Shown here in pieces: positions 36,013 to 44,920 of a stretch of 64,000 bases of DNA. The notes beneath the pieces were generated by a model. It did not search any database and was not told where the DNA came from. It saw only the letters and a program-made list of their open reading frames with translations. The stretch comes from an uncultured Dysgonomonas sp. (GTDB taxonomy: Bacteria > Bacteroidota > Bacteroidia > Bacteroidales > Dysgonomonadaceae). Within the stretch, counting starts at the first letter, position 1; each line of letters starts with the position of its first letter. Where the stretch lies: assembly GCA_900556485.1 (NCBI GenBank), contig USOX01000001.1, positions 434,001 to 498,000 of the forward strand, given 5' to 3'. The position numbers and the translations under genes are program-made.

Positions 36013-37251
36013 TTATAGGGCTATTTTTTTGCCTAAAGCTTTCATTCGTTGCAACAAAGTTGGATGCGAATAATGGATAAATACATACAATGGATCAGGA
36101 TTCAAATTACTTAACGACTTTACAGACAGTTTCTTCAATCCGCTTATTAAGGCATCAGCCAGACCAAAGCTTGCAGCATAAGCGTCCGCTTGATATTCAT
36201 TATGGCGACTATGAATACTCGAAAATATTCCTATTATCATAGACAGAGGCGTAAACAGGATTGAAAAAGCAATTAATCCCAAATGGAACGAAGCTGTATT
36301 TCCGCCCAAAGCCATTGCTATATCCTGATTATCAAGAAAAAGAGATAATAAGAACAATAAAACACCCGTATAAGCTATCGAAATAAACATTCCCTGCAAA
36401 GTATGCTTCTTTTTATAATGTCCTATTTCGTGAGCCAGTACGGCAACGATCTCCTCAGTCGACAAGTCATTGATAAGCGTATCGAAAAGGACAATACGCT
36501 TTTTAGCCCCTAACCCTGTGAAGTAAGCATTAGCCTTTGTACTCCGTTTCGAAGCGTCCATCACATAAATATTATTGATGCCAAATCCGGCTTTTTGTCC
36601 AAACTCTTCTATGGCAGTACGTAGCTCTCCCGGTTCTAGTGGAGTCTGTTTATTAAACAAGGGTACTATTATGTTGGAATAGAAAAGTGTCATAAATAAT
36701 GAGAATACTGTTACAACACCCCATGCATACAACCATGCATAAGTACTTAAGTAACTATATAGCCAAGCAATAAGAGCCAAAATAGCACCACCAAGTACAA
36801 CTGCCAATAATATACCTTTTAACTGATCGAGCCAGAAAGTAGCTTTAGTAGACTTATTAAAACCAAACCTTTCTTCAATGGTGAAAGTATGATAGTAATC
36901 GAAAGGCAGAGTAATCACAGTATTCACTATATAGATAATGCCGAAAAAGGCCAATGTTAGCAAAATTTCACTATCGATATACTGTCTCAAATATTCATCC
37001 AGAAAACCGAATATACCGCAAGTAAGTATTGTCAGCATTACAACAAAAGAAAACAGCCCTGTATAAATACCAAACCTGCTGTTTGTTTTCTGATAATCCT
37101 GTTGTTTCGCATATTCATCTTTATTATAAATGCCTTCCAGTTGAGGAGGTATTTCGGGGCTCATCCGCTTGCGGTTGCGATACGACAGGTATTGTGTCCA
37201 TGCAAAGTCTGCAATTACAACCAGTAAGATAATTATAAGATATATAGACAT
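36013..37251 (-). CDS. M48 family metalloprotease (Ste24/CAAX protease-like)
   Basis: 412 residues, polytopic inner-membrane protein with about seven helices. The zinc site is AVLAHEIGHYKKKH (HEIGH), with the third ligand region SRHNEYQADAYAASFG; FNKSTKATFWLDQLKG and NIIVPLFNKQTPLE are typical of the Ste24-like branch. Its eukaryotic relatives trim prenylated proteins; bacterial members act in membrane protein quality control. Complete length. Convergent with the S24 gene; shared terminator. Confidence 0.94.
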   Translation of the reverse strand: MSIYLIIILLVVIADFAWTQYLSYRNRKRMSPEIPPQLEGIYNKDEYAKQQDYQKTNSRFGIYTGLFSFVVMLTILTCGIFGFLDEYLRQYIDSEILLTLAFFGIIYIVNTVITLPFDYYHTFTIEERFGFNKSTKATFWLDQLKGILLAVVLGGAILALIAWLYSYLSTYAWLYAWGVVTVFSLFMTLFYSNIIVPLFNKQTPLEPGELRTAIEEFGQKAGFGINNIYVMDASKRSTKANAYFTGLGAKKRIVLFDTLINDLSTEEIVAVLAHEIGHYKKKHTLQGMFISIAYTGVLLFLLSLFLDNQDIAMALGGNTASFHLGLIAFSILFTPLSMIIGIFSSIHSRHNEYQADAYAASFGLADALISGLKKLSVKSLSNLNPDPLYVFIHYSHPTLLQRMKALGKKIAL

Positions 37252-37452
37252 CGTTTTATTGTTAATATTAATTATACGAAGAAATTAATCCTTAATTCAA
37301 AAAGTAACAAAGGTGACACTTTTGCATATAAATAAAAAACTCCGTGTTACTCCTTCTACTCTGTGGTTTAAAAATTTAAAGATATGCTCTGCATATCAAA
37401 TAGAATTTAGAGCTCCAAGTTGTTTATTATCGTTACTATAATAGATAAAGCA

Positions 37453-38043
37453 TTATTCAGAAGATGGTACATTTCTGAAAGAAATCAGCACATGCTCAAA
37501 TCCCATAGCCTGTAAAATAGGTTTAAGTAAGTCTATTGTATTGCTACGGCTTTTAACCTGCATATCTATCTTTGTGGCTTGCTCCTCCAGTTGTTTCTCA
37601 GCATGGCGATAAGCCTCATCCACTATCTTTTCCGATTCCCACAGCCCATACTCCATATTATAAACTTTCGATCTTGAATGATCCACCTTTACATGGCAAA
37701 CCTCCGGAGCAGGCAGTTGCAAACGAATAGAATCGGCTGAAGTATATATATCTTCGGGACGTAGCTTTGTAAGATCAATACAGTAAATCACCTCACCCGA
37801 AACAATCATAGCAGTCTTTGCATTAGGAAGCCATTGACGCATCTTCTTATATTCCATAATATCGCGGATACTGTATTTCAGGACTTCCAGATTGCCGAGG
37901 CTCTCTATCTTTTCCATCACCATATCGTGCGAAATCTGCACTTTGTCTTCTTTTTTATCTTTAGAAGAAAAGATATACATTGCCAGTATGCCGATAATTA
38001 TACCGGCCATCAGTATGGTTATATTTCCTCTTCTTCTGTTCAT
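37453..38043 (-). CDS. DUF4230 domain protein, membrane-anchored
   Basis: 196 residues: short basic head, one membrane segment (about 8-26), then an extracytoplasmic domain with IVSGEVIYCIDLTKLRPEDI and LQLPAPEVCHVKVDHS, matching DUF4230, then a helix with KIVDEAYRHAEKQLEEQATK. Function unknown. Monocistronic between the M48 gene and a divergent orphan gene. Confidence 0.83.
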   Translation of the reverse strand: MNRRRGNITILMAGIIIGILAMYIFSSKDKKEDKVQISHDMVMEKIESLGNLEVLKYSIRDIMEYKKMRQWLPNAKTAMIVSGEVIYCIDLTKLRPEDIYTSADSIRLQLPAPEVCHVKVDHSRSKVYNMEYGLWESEKIVDEAYRHAEKQLEEQATKIDMQVKSRSNTIDLLKPILQAMGFEHVLISFRNVPSSE

Positions 38044-38271
38044 AAATTGTTAATTTAAAAATGCAAATGTACAAAATGTAACAACGAGATAAGCCGAAAA
38101 GTTGTTATTTATATGAAAAGTTGTGTATTAGCTTAGATATTCTAAAAAATAAATAACTTTGTATTTATTGATCTAAAAAAGGAATTATGTCAAATTTTGC
38201 CTCAAATATAAAAATTGCAAAGACATAATCGCATAATAAATAATATTAAGTACTGTTTATTATAGAAAAAA

Positions 38272-38697
38272 ATGAAATTAAGAGTATCATTTCTATTTTT
38301 TATTGGATTTTCTTTATTGGGCTTCTCTCAATATAAAGAAAAGAAGGAAGATTTAGTAAAATACAATACTAGAGAAATGTATAATATATTCTCTCAAGAT
38401 GTATTTGATACAATTTCTATTTACAATAATGATTCAGCTATTAATATTTTCGAAAAAAGAATAAATATACTAGGTAATTATATTTCTGGTGAAAACGAGT
38501 TTAGTATCAATTATATTAGTTATGTAATATTGAATTTTGAATTACTCACTGGAATTGAATCAGAATCAGATTCTCAATATATTGGAAAAATCAGCCCAAC
38601 AGAATCAGATATTAGAAGATGGAAATTATGGTTCAATAAAAATAAAGAACACCTCTGTTGGTATAGAGAAAAAGAAATTTTATATTTTAAAAAATAA
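38272..38697 (+). CDS. Orphan exported protein
   Basis: 141 residues, signal peptide to about residue 19 (LLGFSQ). Rich in Asn, Ile, Lys and Glu, and its codons are more AT-rich than those of its neighbours, with many ATA and AAT. No known family recognised; the small size and base composition suggest a recently acquired gene (inference). It is convergent with tsaD, 45 bp apart, with a 'ctctgtggttaaaa' repeat between. Confidence 0.6.
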   Translation: MKLRVSFLFFIGFSLLGFSQYKEKKEDLVKYNTREMYNIFSQDVFDTISIYNNDSAINIFEKRINILGNYISGENEFSINYISYVILNFELLTGIESESDSQYIGKISPTESDIRRWKLWFNKNKEHLCWYREKEILYFKK

Positions 38698-38742
38698 TAA
38701 CTATCTAACTTTTCTATAAATACTCTGTGGTTAAAACAAAAC

Positions 38743-39759
38743 CTACATCACCACTCTCGAAAACGGAGCAGCATCCATCTCGCAAAACTCCCCATCCTGA
38801 TATTTAAAATAGCCTGTCATAGCTATCATTGCAGCATTATCGGTAGTATAGCCAAAAGGAGGAATATGTATCCTCCACCCGAAGCGGCGCGCATGATCCT
38901 CAAAAGCCCCTCTAAGACTCGAATTGGCAGATACACCTCCTGCAACAGCTACCTCATTTATATTCAGGTCTTTTGCTGCACGGCGCAGTTTATCCATCAG
39001 TATGTCTGTAATTGTCTTTTGCAGGGCGGCACAAAGATCAGCTTTGTTTTTTTCTATAAAGTCAGGGTCTTTCTTTAGCTCATCGCGAATCAGATATAAA
39101 AATGATGTTTTCAATCCACTGAAGCTATAGTCATATCCCTGTATATGAGGCTTGTTTAATTTAAACTTATCAGGATCTCCCTCCTTTGCCAAACGATCTA
39201 CAATAGGACCTCCCGGATATCCAAGCCCCATCACTTTGGCGCATTTGTCGAAGGCCTCTCCGGCAGCATCATCTATTGTTTGCCCTATTATTTCCATATC
39301 TTTATAAGACTTCACTAAGATAATTTGAGAATTACCGCCCGATACCAATAAGCAAAGGAATGGAAATTTAGGTTGACTATCATCGTCTGCTTTTTCCTTT
39401 ATAAAGTGAGCCAATACATGGGCATGCAAATGGTTTACATCCACCATTGGTATATTCAGAGCCGATGCCAATCCTTTGGCAAAAGACGTGCCTACCAACA
39501 ATGATCCCATCAACCCCGGTCCTCGTGTAAAAGCAATAGCCGAAAGTTCGCTGCGGTCTACACCGGCTTGCTTCAATGCTTGGTCTACCACAGGTATTAT
39601 ATTCTGTTGATGTGCGCGAGAAGCCAGTTCGGGTACCACACCACCATAGCTTTCATGCACTTTTTGGCTCGATATGATGTTCGACAAAAGAACCCCGTCG
39701 CGGATCACAGCAGCAGCTGTATCATCACAAGAAGATTCTATTCCTAATATTATTGTCAT
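38743..39759 (-). CDS. tsaD: tRNA threonylcarbamoyladenosine synthesis protein TsaD
   Basis: Transfers the threonylcarbamoyl group to A37 of ANN-decoding tRNAs, together with TsaB and TsaE. 338 residues: ILGIESSCDDTAAAV, VVPELASRAHQQNI, the metal-binding HLHAH in VDVNHLHAHVLAH, PFLCLLVSGGNSQI and VAGGVSANSSLR. Essential in most bacteria. Monocistronic here; TsaB/TsaE partners are not in the window. Confidence 0.97.
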   Translation of the reverse strand: MTIILGIESSCDDTAAAVIRDGVLLSNIISSQKVHESYGGVVPELASRAHQQNIIPVVDQALKQAGVDRSELSAIAFTRGPGLMGSLLVGTSFAKGLASALNIPMVDVNHLHAHVLAHFIKEKADDDSQPKFPFLCLLVSGGNSQIILVKSYKDMEIIGQTIDDAAGEAFDKCAKVMGLGYPGGPIVDRLAKEGDPDKFKLNKPHIQGYDYSFSGLKTSFLYLIRDELKKDPDFIEKNKADLCAALQKTITDILMDKLRRAAKDLNINEVAVAGGVSANSSLRGAFEDHARRFGWRIHIPPFGYTTDNAAMIAMTGYFKYQDGEFCEMDAAPFSRVVM

Positions 39760-39875
39760 TTTTTCTTTAATTATTTATCATTAATGATGATGTATTTGTT
39801 TCGCCTTTAACGCTAAAATTTACTCTGTGGTTAAAACAATAAGCCGAAACAACTTTATTAAAAACAATCTGTTTT

Positions 39876-40223
39876 TCAAATTGTTTGAAAATTCTTCCTC
39901 AAAAGTTCAAACTCATTTTTAACCTGGTTCACGCCAATAATGCCTCCCGACACTCCTGTCGTAGCTTTCGATAACATCATCCTTACCTCATCTCCCTCCA
40001 GTTGTTCGAAACTGATATTGAACTTGAAGTACTTGCAAAATGCACCAAACAAGAGACGCAGTGCTCTGCTTCCTTTTTCGAAAGCGCCTCCGCCAAGGTG
40101 TTTATAACCTAACGAAATCATCAGCATTTCAGTATCATTTTGAAGCGTCTCTATAGTTGCTCCTTTGTATATAAAAACCAGCGCACCCGTGTTATTATCA
40201 AGCTCTTCTTTAAAATAAAGCAT
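39876..40223 (-). CDS. Conserved-looking small cytoplasmic protein
   Basis: 115 residues, no signal peptide or membrane segment. It starts MLYFKEELDNNTGALVFIYK and has a central GAFEKGSRALRLLFGAF segment. Not recognised. Start is ATG; divergent from gldB with a gap of about 120 bp. Confidence 0.6.
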   Translation of the reverse strand: MLYFKEELDNNTGALVFIYKGATIETLQNDTEMLMISLGYKHLGGGAFEKGSRALRLLFGAFCKYFKFNISFEQLEGDEVRMMLSKATTGVSGGIIGVNQVKNEFELLRKNFQTI

Positions 40224-40340
40224 AAATTTCCTTGTTAAAAATATAGAGTAAATCTACAAATTAATGTATGTTTGTAAGACAAAACAAAATTAGTAAATAT
40301 AAACTATCTTCACAACCCAGTACAATTTAAAAGGATTTAA

Positions 40341-41333
40341 ATGAGAACTACTATTGGCCTACTTACTTTTATCATCGTTTCTTTTATTGGATGCTCAGGT
40401 ACCATCAAGAAAGAAGGCGATACTTCGCAGAGTGTTGTAAGTATACAGCGCTTCGATAAAGATTTGTACAACTATCTTCAATACCCAGATCAAAATCAGG
40501 AAAACGAAATCAAGGTTAAATATCCGTCTTTGCTTCCGGCCTTTGGGCGTGTCGCTATCGACAACAACGACCCCATTACTCTTTTGCCGGCGCTCAGGGA
40601 ATATTTTGCCCATCCTTCTCTACTGAAAGTCTATAATGATACTGATGCTAAGTTTAACGATGTATCCGATTACGAACGCCTTTTGGCTATAGTTGATGAT
40701 ATTGTCGGTCAACAATTCAAGGGGAAAAGGCTTCCACGCTTAGCTATGCATGTATCAGGCTTTAGAGAAAATGTGATTATTGTAGATGATCTTATCTCTC
40801 TGTCAGCCGATAAATATCTAGGAGAAGATTATTCTATGTATCAGGACTTTTTTCAACCATACGAACGTCAACAAATGAAACCGCAGTTTGTAGTAAGAGA
40901 TTATCTTAAAGCATGGCTGATGAGCGATGTTGTTGAGCCTATAGATAGTGACGAGCAGAATTTGCTAAAAGCAATGGTGCGCGAAGGTAAAATACTTTAT
41001 GCACTTTCATTTCTCTTACCTGCAACCGAAAAAATAGACTTGATAGGCTATACTCCTGAACAAAATAAATGGATGGAAGATCACGAAAAAGAAGCATGGC
41101 GTACAATTTTGCACAAAAGTTATCTTTTTTCCGACGACAATATGCTGATCACACGATTTATCAACGACGCACCATTTACAATGCCTCTAGGTGTGGAGTC
41201 GCCCGGACGTGCCGGAGCATGGTTCGGATGGCGTATGGTAAGTGCATATGCAAGAAATAAAAAAGTATCGCTTCAGAATATAATGGATGTAGACGCATCT
41301 GTGATTCTCAAAGATGCTAAATATAATCCATAA
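40341..41333 (+). CDS. gldB: GldB-like lipoprotein
   Basis: 330 residues with lipobox SFIGCSG (Cys18), so outer- or inner-membrane lipoprotein. Matches the GldB family: IQRFDKDLYNYL, PALREYFAHPSLLKVYND, LPRLAMHVSGFRENVIIVDD, LLPATEKIDLIGYTPEQNKW, LFSDDNMLITRFINDAPFTM and a final SPGRAGAWFGWRMVSAY. In Flavobacterium GldB is needed for gliding and is peptidase-like in fold; many non-gliding Bacteroidetes have it too, so gliding is not implied. Divergent from the 39876 gene; terminator at 41355-41393. Confidence 0.88.
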   Translation: MRTTIGLLTFIIVSFIGCSGTIKKEGDTSQSVVSIQRFDKDLYNYLQYPDQNQENEIKVKYPSLLPAFGRVAIDNNDPITLLPALREYFAHPSLLKVYNDTDAKFNDVSDYERLLAIVDDIVGQQFKGKRLPRLAMHVSGFRENVIIVDDLISLSADKYLGEDYSMYQDFFQPYERQQMKPQFVVRDYLKAWLMSDVVEPIDSDEQNLLKAMVREGKILYALSFLLPATEKIDLIGYTPEQNKWMEDHEKEAWRTILHKSYLFSDDNMLITRFINDAPFTMPLGVESPGRAGAWFGWRMVSAYARNKKVSLQNIMDVDASVILKDAKYNP

Positions 41334-41354
41334 AGGAAGATAAGTATATGATAT

Positions 41355-41393
41355 AAGGCTACTCAAAATAAAATGAGTAGCCTTTATTCTTTC
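41355..41393 (+). terminator. Terminator of gldB
   Basis: AAGGCTACTCA pairs perfectly with TGAGTAGCCTT, followed by a T-rich tract. Confidence 0.9.
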
Positions 41394-41468
41394 AGATCAA
41401 TAAGGACTTACTCATAAGGTTCATTTTTTAGCAGAAAAGTTATTAACATCCTGTTCAAAAATTAAATC

Positions 41469-41497
41469 TTGATTAACCTTTATTTCTATTATCTTTG
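41469..41497 (+). promoter_or_regulatory. Candidate promoter of dnaB
   Basis: TTG (41469-41471) and TATCTTTG (41490-41497) are separated by 18 nt, close to the TTTG/TAnnTTTG promoter of this phylum. It lies about 190 bp upstream of the dnaB start. Confidence 0.55.
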
Positions 41498-41668
41498 ATG
41501 AGGAAATGGATTTTTATTTATGCTGGTTAATATTAGTATGTTTTTTCTTCTACTTTACTCAAAAAAGAGTATAAGTAGTCTTTGATTGTACACTGTACAG
41601 GAAATAAAATGATTTTAAAATCAAATCTATATTAATCAGGTCAAAATCTACTACTTAAAAATATAACG

Positions 41669-41676
41669 AAGGAGGG
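41669..41676 (+). promoter_or_regulatory. Strong Shine-Dalgarno site of dnaB
   Basis: AAGGAGGG, 11 nt before the ATG. Bacteroidetes genes usually lack such a site and no other gene here has one this good, so dnaB translation may be set unusually high or specially controlled. Confidence 0.8.
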
Positions 41677-41687
41677 AATAACAAAAA

Positions 41688-43208
41688 ATGGCAGGTGCTG
41701 ATAATTACAAAAACCAGGGGAGACGAAAGCCCAAAGAGACAACCTTATTGCCCGATATTGGAAAAATACAACCGCAAGCCCGTGAGCTTGAAGAAGCTAT
41801 TCTGGGTGCGTTGATGCTCGAAAAAGATGCCTATTCGTTAGTGAGTGACATACTTAAACCCGAAAGTTTCTACGATAATACACACCAGACAATATATAGG
41901 GCAATAGTAGGTCTTGCTGTAAATCAAGACCCGATAGATATGCTCACAGTAGTAGAGCAACTGAAAAAGGTTGGCGAACTGGAAGCTGTAGGTGGTCCTG
42001 TATATATAGCACAACTTACCGAGAAAGTAGCATCGGCAGCCCATATCGAATTCCATGCACGGATCATAGCTCAGAAATATCTGGCTCGCGAATTGATTTC
42101 GTTTTCTTCGTTGGTTACACAAAAAGCATTCGACGAAACATCAGATGTGGACGACCTGATGCAGGAAGCTGAAAGTAAGTTGTTTGAAATATCGCAGCGC
42201 AATGTAAAAAAGGATGTTACCCAGATCAATCCTGTCATTCAGGAAGCATTACGCTTACTCGAAATAGCTACCAACCGTACCGATGGCCTCAGTGGTCTGC
42301 AAACCGGATTTACCGCTTTAGATAAAATAACTTCGGGTTGGCAAAATTCCGACCTCATTATTATTGCGGCACGTCCGGCGATGGGAAAAACTGCTTTCGT
42401 ACTCTCAATGGCAAAAAATATGGCAGTTTCGTTTAACTATCCTGTAGCCGTATTCTCTCTGGAAATGTCGAATGTGCAGTTGGTAAACCGTCTGATTGTA
42501 AACACCTGTGAAATTCCGGGTGAGAAAATAAAGAACGGACAGCTACTGCCTTACGAATGGCAGCAACTCGACCATAAAATAAAAGAACTGTACGATGCAC
42601 CTCTCTTTATAGACGATACCCCCAGTTTATCCGTTTTCGAATTGCGGACAAAGGCTCGTCGGCTGGTACGCGAGCATGGAGTAAGGATGATTATTATCGA
42701 CTACCTTCAGCTGATGAATGCCAGCGGTATGCAATATGGTAGCCGTGAGCAGGAGGTGAGTATGATTTCGCGGTCGTTGAAAGGGCTTGCCAAAGAACTG
42801 AATATACCTATCATTGCTCTCTCTCAGCTCAACCGTGGAGTTGAAGGGCGTGCAGGGGCAGAGGGAAAACGTCCTCAGCTTTCCGACCTCCGTGAATCGG
42901 GAGCCATCGAGCAGGATGCCGATATGGTGTGCTTTATCCACCGTCCCGAATATTATAAAATATTCGAAGACGATAAAGGAAACTCATTGATTGGCCTTGC
43001 CGAAATCATTATAGCAAAACACCGTAACGGGGCAACGGGTGATGTATTACTTCGTTTCAAAAGCGAATTTGCACGCTTCCAGAATATTGATGATGATTAT
43101 AATTTCGGTGCAGCCCAGGATTTTTCATCCAAGATAAATTCGGGTGCAGCTCCGGCCGGAGAGCAGAATTTCCAGCCTATGGGTGGAAATGATGTTGTAC
43201 CGTTTTAA
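41688..43208 (+). CDS. dnaB: Replicative DNA helicase DnaB
   Basis: Hexameric 5'-3' helicase at the replication fork. 506 residues: N-terminal DnaG-interacting domain (EEAILGALMLEKDAYSLVSD), linker, then the RecA-like ATPase with Walker A IIAARPAMGKTAFVLSMAKN, MIIIDYLQLM (Walker B) and LSQLNRGVEGRAG. The tail (about 465-506) is a short low-complexity Gly/Ala/Gln stretch. Strong Shine-Dalgarno site and a candidate promoter upstream. Followed by repeats and a gene remnant rather than a terminator. Confidence 0.98.
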   Translation: MAGADNYKNQGRRKPKETTLLPDIGKIQPQARELEEAILGALMLEKDAYSLVSDILKPESFYDNTHQTIYRAIVGLAVNQDPIDMLTVVEQLKKVGELEAVGGPVYIAQLTEKVASAAHIEFHARIIAQKYLARELISFSSLVTQKAFDETSDVDDLMQEAESKLFEISQRNVKKDVTQINPVIQEALRLLEIATNRTDGLSGLQTGFTALDKITSGWQNSDLIIIAARPAMGKTAFVLSMAKNMAVSFNYPVAVFSLEMSNVQLVNRLIVNTCEIPGEKIKNGQLLPYEWQQLDHKIKELYDAPLFIDDTPSLSVFELRTKARRLVREHGVRMIIIDYLQLMNASGMQYGSREQEVSMISRSLKGLAKELNIPIIALSQLNRGVEGRAGAEGKRPQLSDLRESGAIEQDADMVCFIHRPEYYKIFEDDKGNSLIGLAEIIIAKHRNGATGDVLLRFKSEFARFQNIDDDYNFGAAQDFSSKINSGAAPAGEQNFQPMGGNDVVPF

Positions 43209-43217
43209 ATAGTAATA

Positions 43218-43274
43218 AATTATAGGTTATGAATTATGAATTCCGTACTGGAAATTATAACTCATAATTTCTAA
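43218..43274. repeat. Family A inverted repeat
   Basis: AAATTATAGGTTATGAATTA and TAACTCATAATTTCTAAC face each other around GAATTCCGTACTGG. Ten bases after the dnaB stop codon. Confidence 0.75.
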
Positions 43275-43280
43275 CCCCTC

Positions 43281-43330
43281 TGCTGTCGCGCGATTGAATC
43301 GCGTGACTTATTAACCACGCGAAAGGATTC
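43281..43330 (+). repeat. Palindromic repeat, family C, copy 3
   Basis: TGCTGTCGCGCGATTGAATC, GCGTGACTTATTAACCACGC, GAAAGGATTC. Matches the copies at 20033 and 23408 in nearly every position. Confidence 0.82.
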
Positions 43331-43352
43331 TCTCGTCTTTTTGGATTTGTAA

Positions 43353-43451
43353 TCCTATGAGACGGGCAAAAAAGAGGATGATAAGTTCTATATAAAAGGA
43401 GTAGGAGGTGAAGGTACATTTCACGAATGGCTCGAATTGGAAAAGAAATAG
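43353..43451 (+). pseudogene. C-terminal gene remnant
   Basis: An in-frame stretch of 32 codons with no start codon and a stop immediately upstream (TAA 43350-43352): S-Y-E-T-G-K-K-E-D-D-K-F, YIKGVGGEGTFHEWLELEKK, stop TAG. Amino-acid composition is protein-like (Gly-rich turn, charged helix end). The parent gene is not recognised and nothing nearby encodes this tail. It follows a family-C repeat directly, so a deletion or insertion may have removed the rest. Confidence 0.45.
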
Positions 43452-43461
43452 ATAATACATA

Positions 43462-43500
43462 CAAAAAAAGCCGGAAGAAATTCTTCCGGCCATTTTTTTA
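43462..43500. terminator. Bidirectional terminator
   Basis: GCCGGAAGAA and TTCTTCCGGC, perfect 10-bp stem, A-run on the left and T-run on the right. It closes the DUF1573 gene on the minus strand and anything read from dnaB on the plus strand. Confidence 0.92.
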
Positions 43501-43514
43501 TATCATCTCTCTCT

Positions 43515-43907
43515 TTATTTACGTATAACTTCTCCTTTGATAGTCAACTTGTAAATAGAATCAGGCACATTAGAGAATACAGTAACATCTTTACTGAATG
43601 TTCCCGGACGGCCGATTGTAGAGTAAGTCACTTTTATCGATCCTGTTTTACCAGGCAATACAGGCTCTTTTGTATAATCCGGAGTTGTACATCCACATGT
43701 TGTCTGTACGCGTTGGATAATGAACGGAGACGTACCTGTATTTTTGAAAGTGAATTCGCATGTTATGTTTCCTACATTTTCAGCTACTTTGCCAAAATCA
43801 TGTACTGTTTTGGTAAATTCAGCTTTTGGGGCTTTTTTGCCTTCCTGAGCAGCAATAAATCCAGTTGAAAGGACTAATGCTAATAGAATAAATCCAATTT
43901 TTTTCAT
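43515..43907 (-). CDS. Exported DUF1573 protein
   Basis: 130 residues, signal peptide to about residue 20 (GFIAAQ), then a single Ig-like DUF1573 domain: TVHDFGKVAENVGNITCEFT, FKNTGTSPFIIQ, the TTCGCTTPDYTKEP cysteine block, LPGKTGSIKVTYSTIGRPG. Common in Bacteroidetes, function unknown; the Cys pattern suggests a disulfide or metal site. Monocistronic. Confidence 0.93.
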   Translation of the reverse strand: MKKIGFILLALVLSTGFIAAQEGKKAPKAEFTKTVHDFGKVAENVGNITCEFTFKNTGTSPFIIQRVQTTCGCTTPDYTKEPVLPGKTGSIKVTYSTIGRPGTFSKDVTVFSNVPDSIYKLTIKGEVIRK

Positions 43908-44086
43908 ACCTACTAATTGTCTTTTTGGTTTTTTATTATTTTATGCAGTTTCTAATTTGTGTCCATACGGCACACAAAGTTAAAAATAAAAATATGTATA
44001 CATACACTTTTTTAGAAAAATTTCACACTACAGCTATTTCAAGAGCCTTTTGATATACTTAGATGTGATACATTATTGTTTGAAAA

Positions 44087-44746
44087 TCAAATATATATCC
44101 ACATCAGTACGGGCTTTTTAATTTCCTTCATCAATGCATCTACCTTTCTCATCGTTTCGTCACTGATAACAGGACATCCTTGGCTATATCCTAAAGGTAG
44201 GTGACGTGGAAATATCTCATGTTCGGGTATTGGTGTATGCGAATGCATTACTATTATACGTTTAAATGCATTGCTGTTCGTCTTTTCCTGACCATACATT
44301 TTGTAATGCACATTTATTCCCCAACTGCTATAAGAACGCGTGTCTACTTTATATTTTCCCAGCGAAGAACAATAGCTTCCTTCTACATTACTGAAAACAG
44401 GCTTCGTTGTCGTGCTGTTTTGTCCATAACCATGACAGCACAGACTCGAATACTTAATAGTATCATTTTCGAAATCCCATACAAAGAAACGTTTCTTCCC
44501 CGAATGAATACTAAAGTCGATCAATATACAATACTTTGTACTAAAGCCTTTTGCTTTACTATATAACAATGCCGAATCTGCTTTTGTTTTAAGTCTTTCC
44601 AAAGTAAGCTCCTTTTCTGTATTCTCTTTTGCTACTGCTTCTTCCTTTTCTTTTTCCTGTTTATCGTTTGCTTTGCATGATGTGGCAAATGATAGCGATG
44701 AAAATAAAAATGCCGCAATAAAAATTAATCGTGTGTGTTTTGTCAT
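44087..44746 (-). CDS. L,D-transpeptidase-like (YkuD_2) lipoprotein
   Basis: 219 residues, N-terminal signal with FATSCKAN, so probably lipidated. A Lys/Glu-rich linker (about 27-55) leads to the catalytic domain: CILIDFSIHSGKKRFFVWDF, RIIVMHSHTPIPEHE and PLGYSQGCPVIS, where His and the Cys in SQGCP are the expected catalytic pair of murein L,D-transpeptidases. These join or modify peptide stems in peptidoglycan. It follows the alpha-2-macroglobulin gene on the same strand, across a GC-armed repeat. Confidence 0.85.
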   Translation of the reverse strand: MTKHTRLIFIAAFLFSSLSFATSCKANDKQEKEKEEAVAKENTEKELTLERLKTKADSALLYSKAKGFSTKYCILIDFSIHSGKKRFFVWDFENDTIKYSSLCCHGYGQNSTTTKPVFSNVEGSYCSSLGKYKVDTRSYSSWGINVHYKMYGQEKTNSNAFKRIIVMHSHTPIPEHEIFPRHLPLGYSQGCPVISDETMRKVDALMKEIKKPVLMWIYI

Positions 44747-44761
44747 TATGTTATTGTATCA

Positions 44762-44918
44762 GCCCCCTCCCGACCTCCCCCGAAGGTGGAGGAGGTTAAA
44801 CGAGACAAATTTAATTATGAGTTATAAATTATGAATTAAATCTTTTTCAATTATTAATTCTTTATTTCTTTTACCGCTTCTGCGCTAGTTCCTCCCCTTT
44901 GGGGAGGCTAGGAGGGGC
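44762..44918. repeat. GC-armed inverted-repeat element (family B), copy 1
   Basis: The left arm starts GCCCCCTCCCGACCTCCCCC and the right arm ends CCCCTTTGGGGAGG-CTAGGAGGGGC, reverse complements with nested palindromes. The AT-rich middle contains family-A sequence (TTAATTATGAGTTATAAATT). Nearly the same unit is found at 57504-57675. It lies 2 bp past the alpha-2-macroglobulin stop codon. Confidence 0.85.
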
Positions 44919-44920
44919 TC

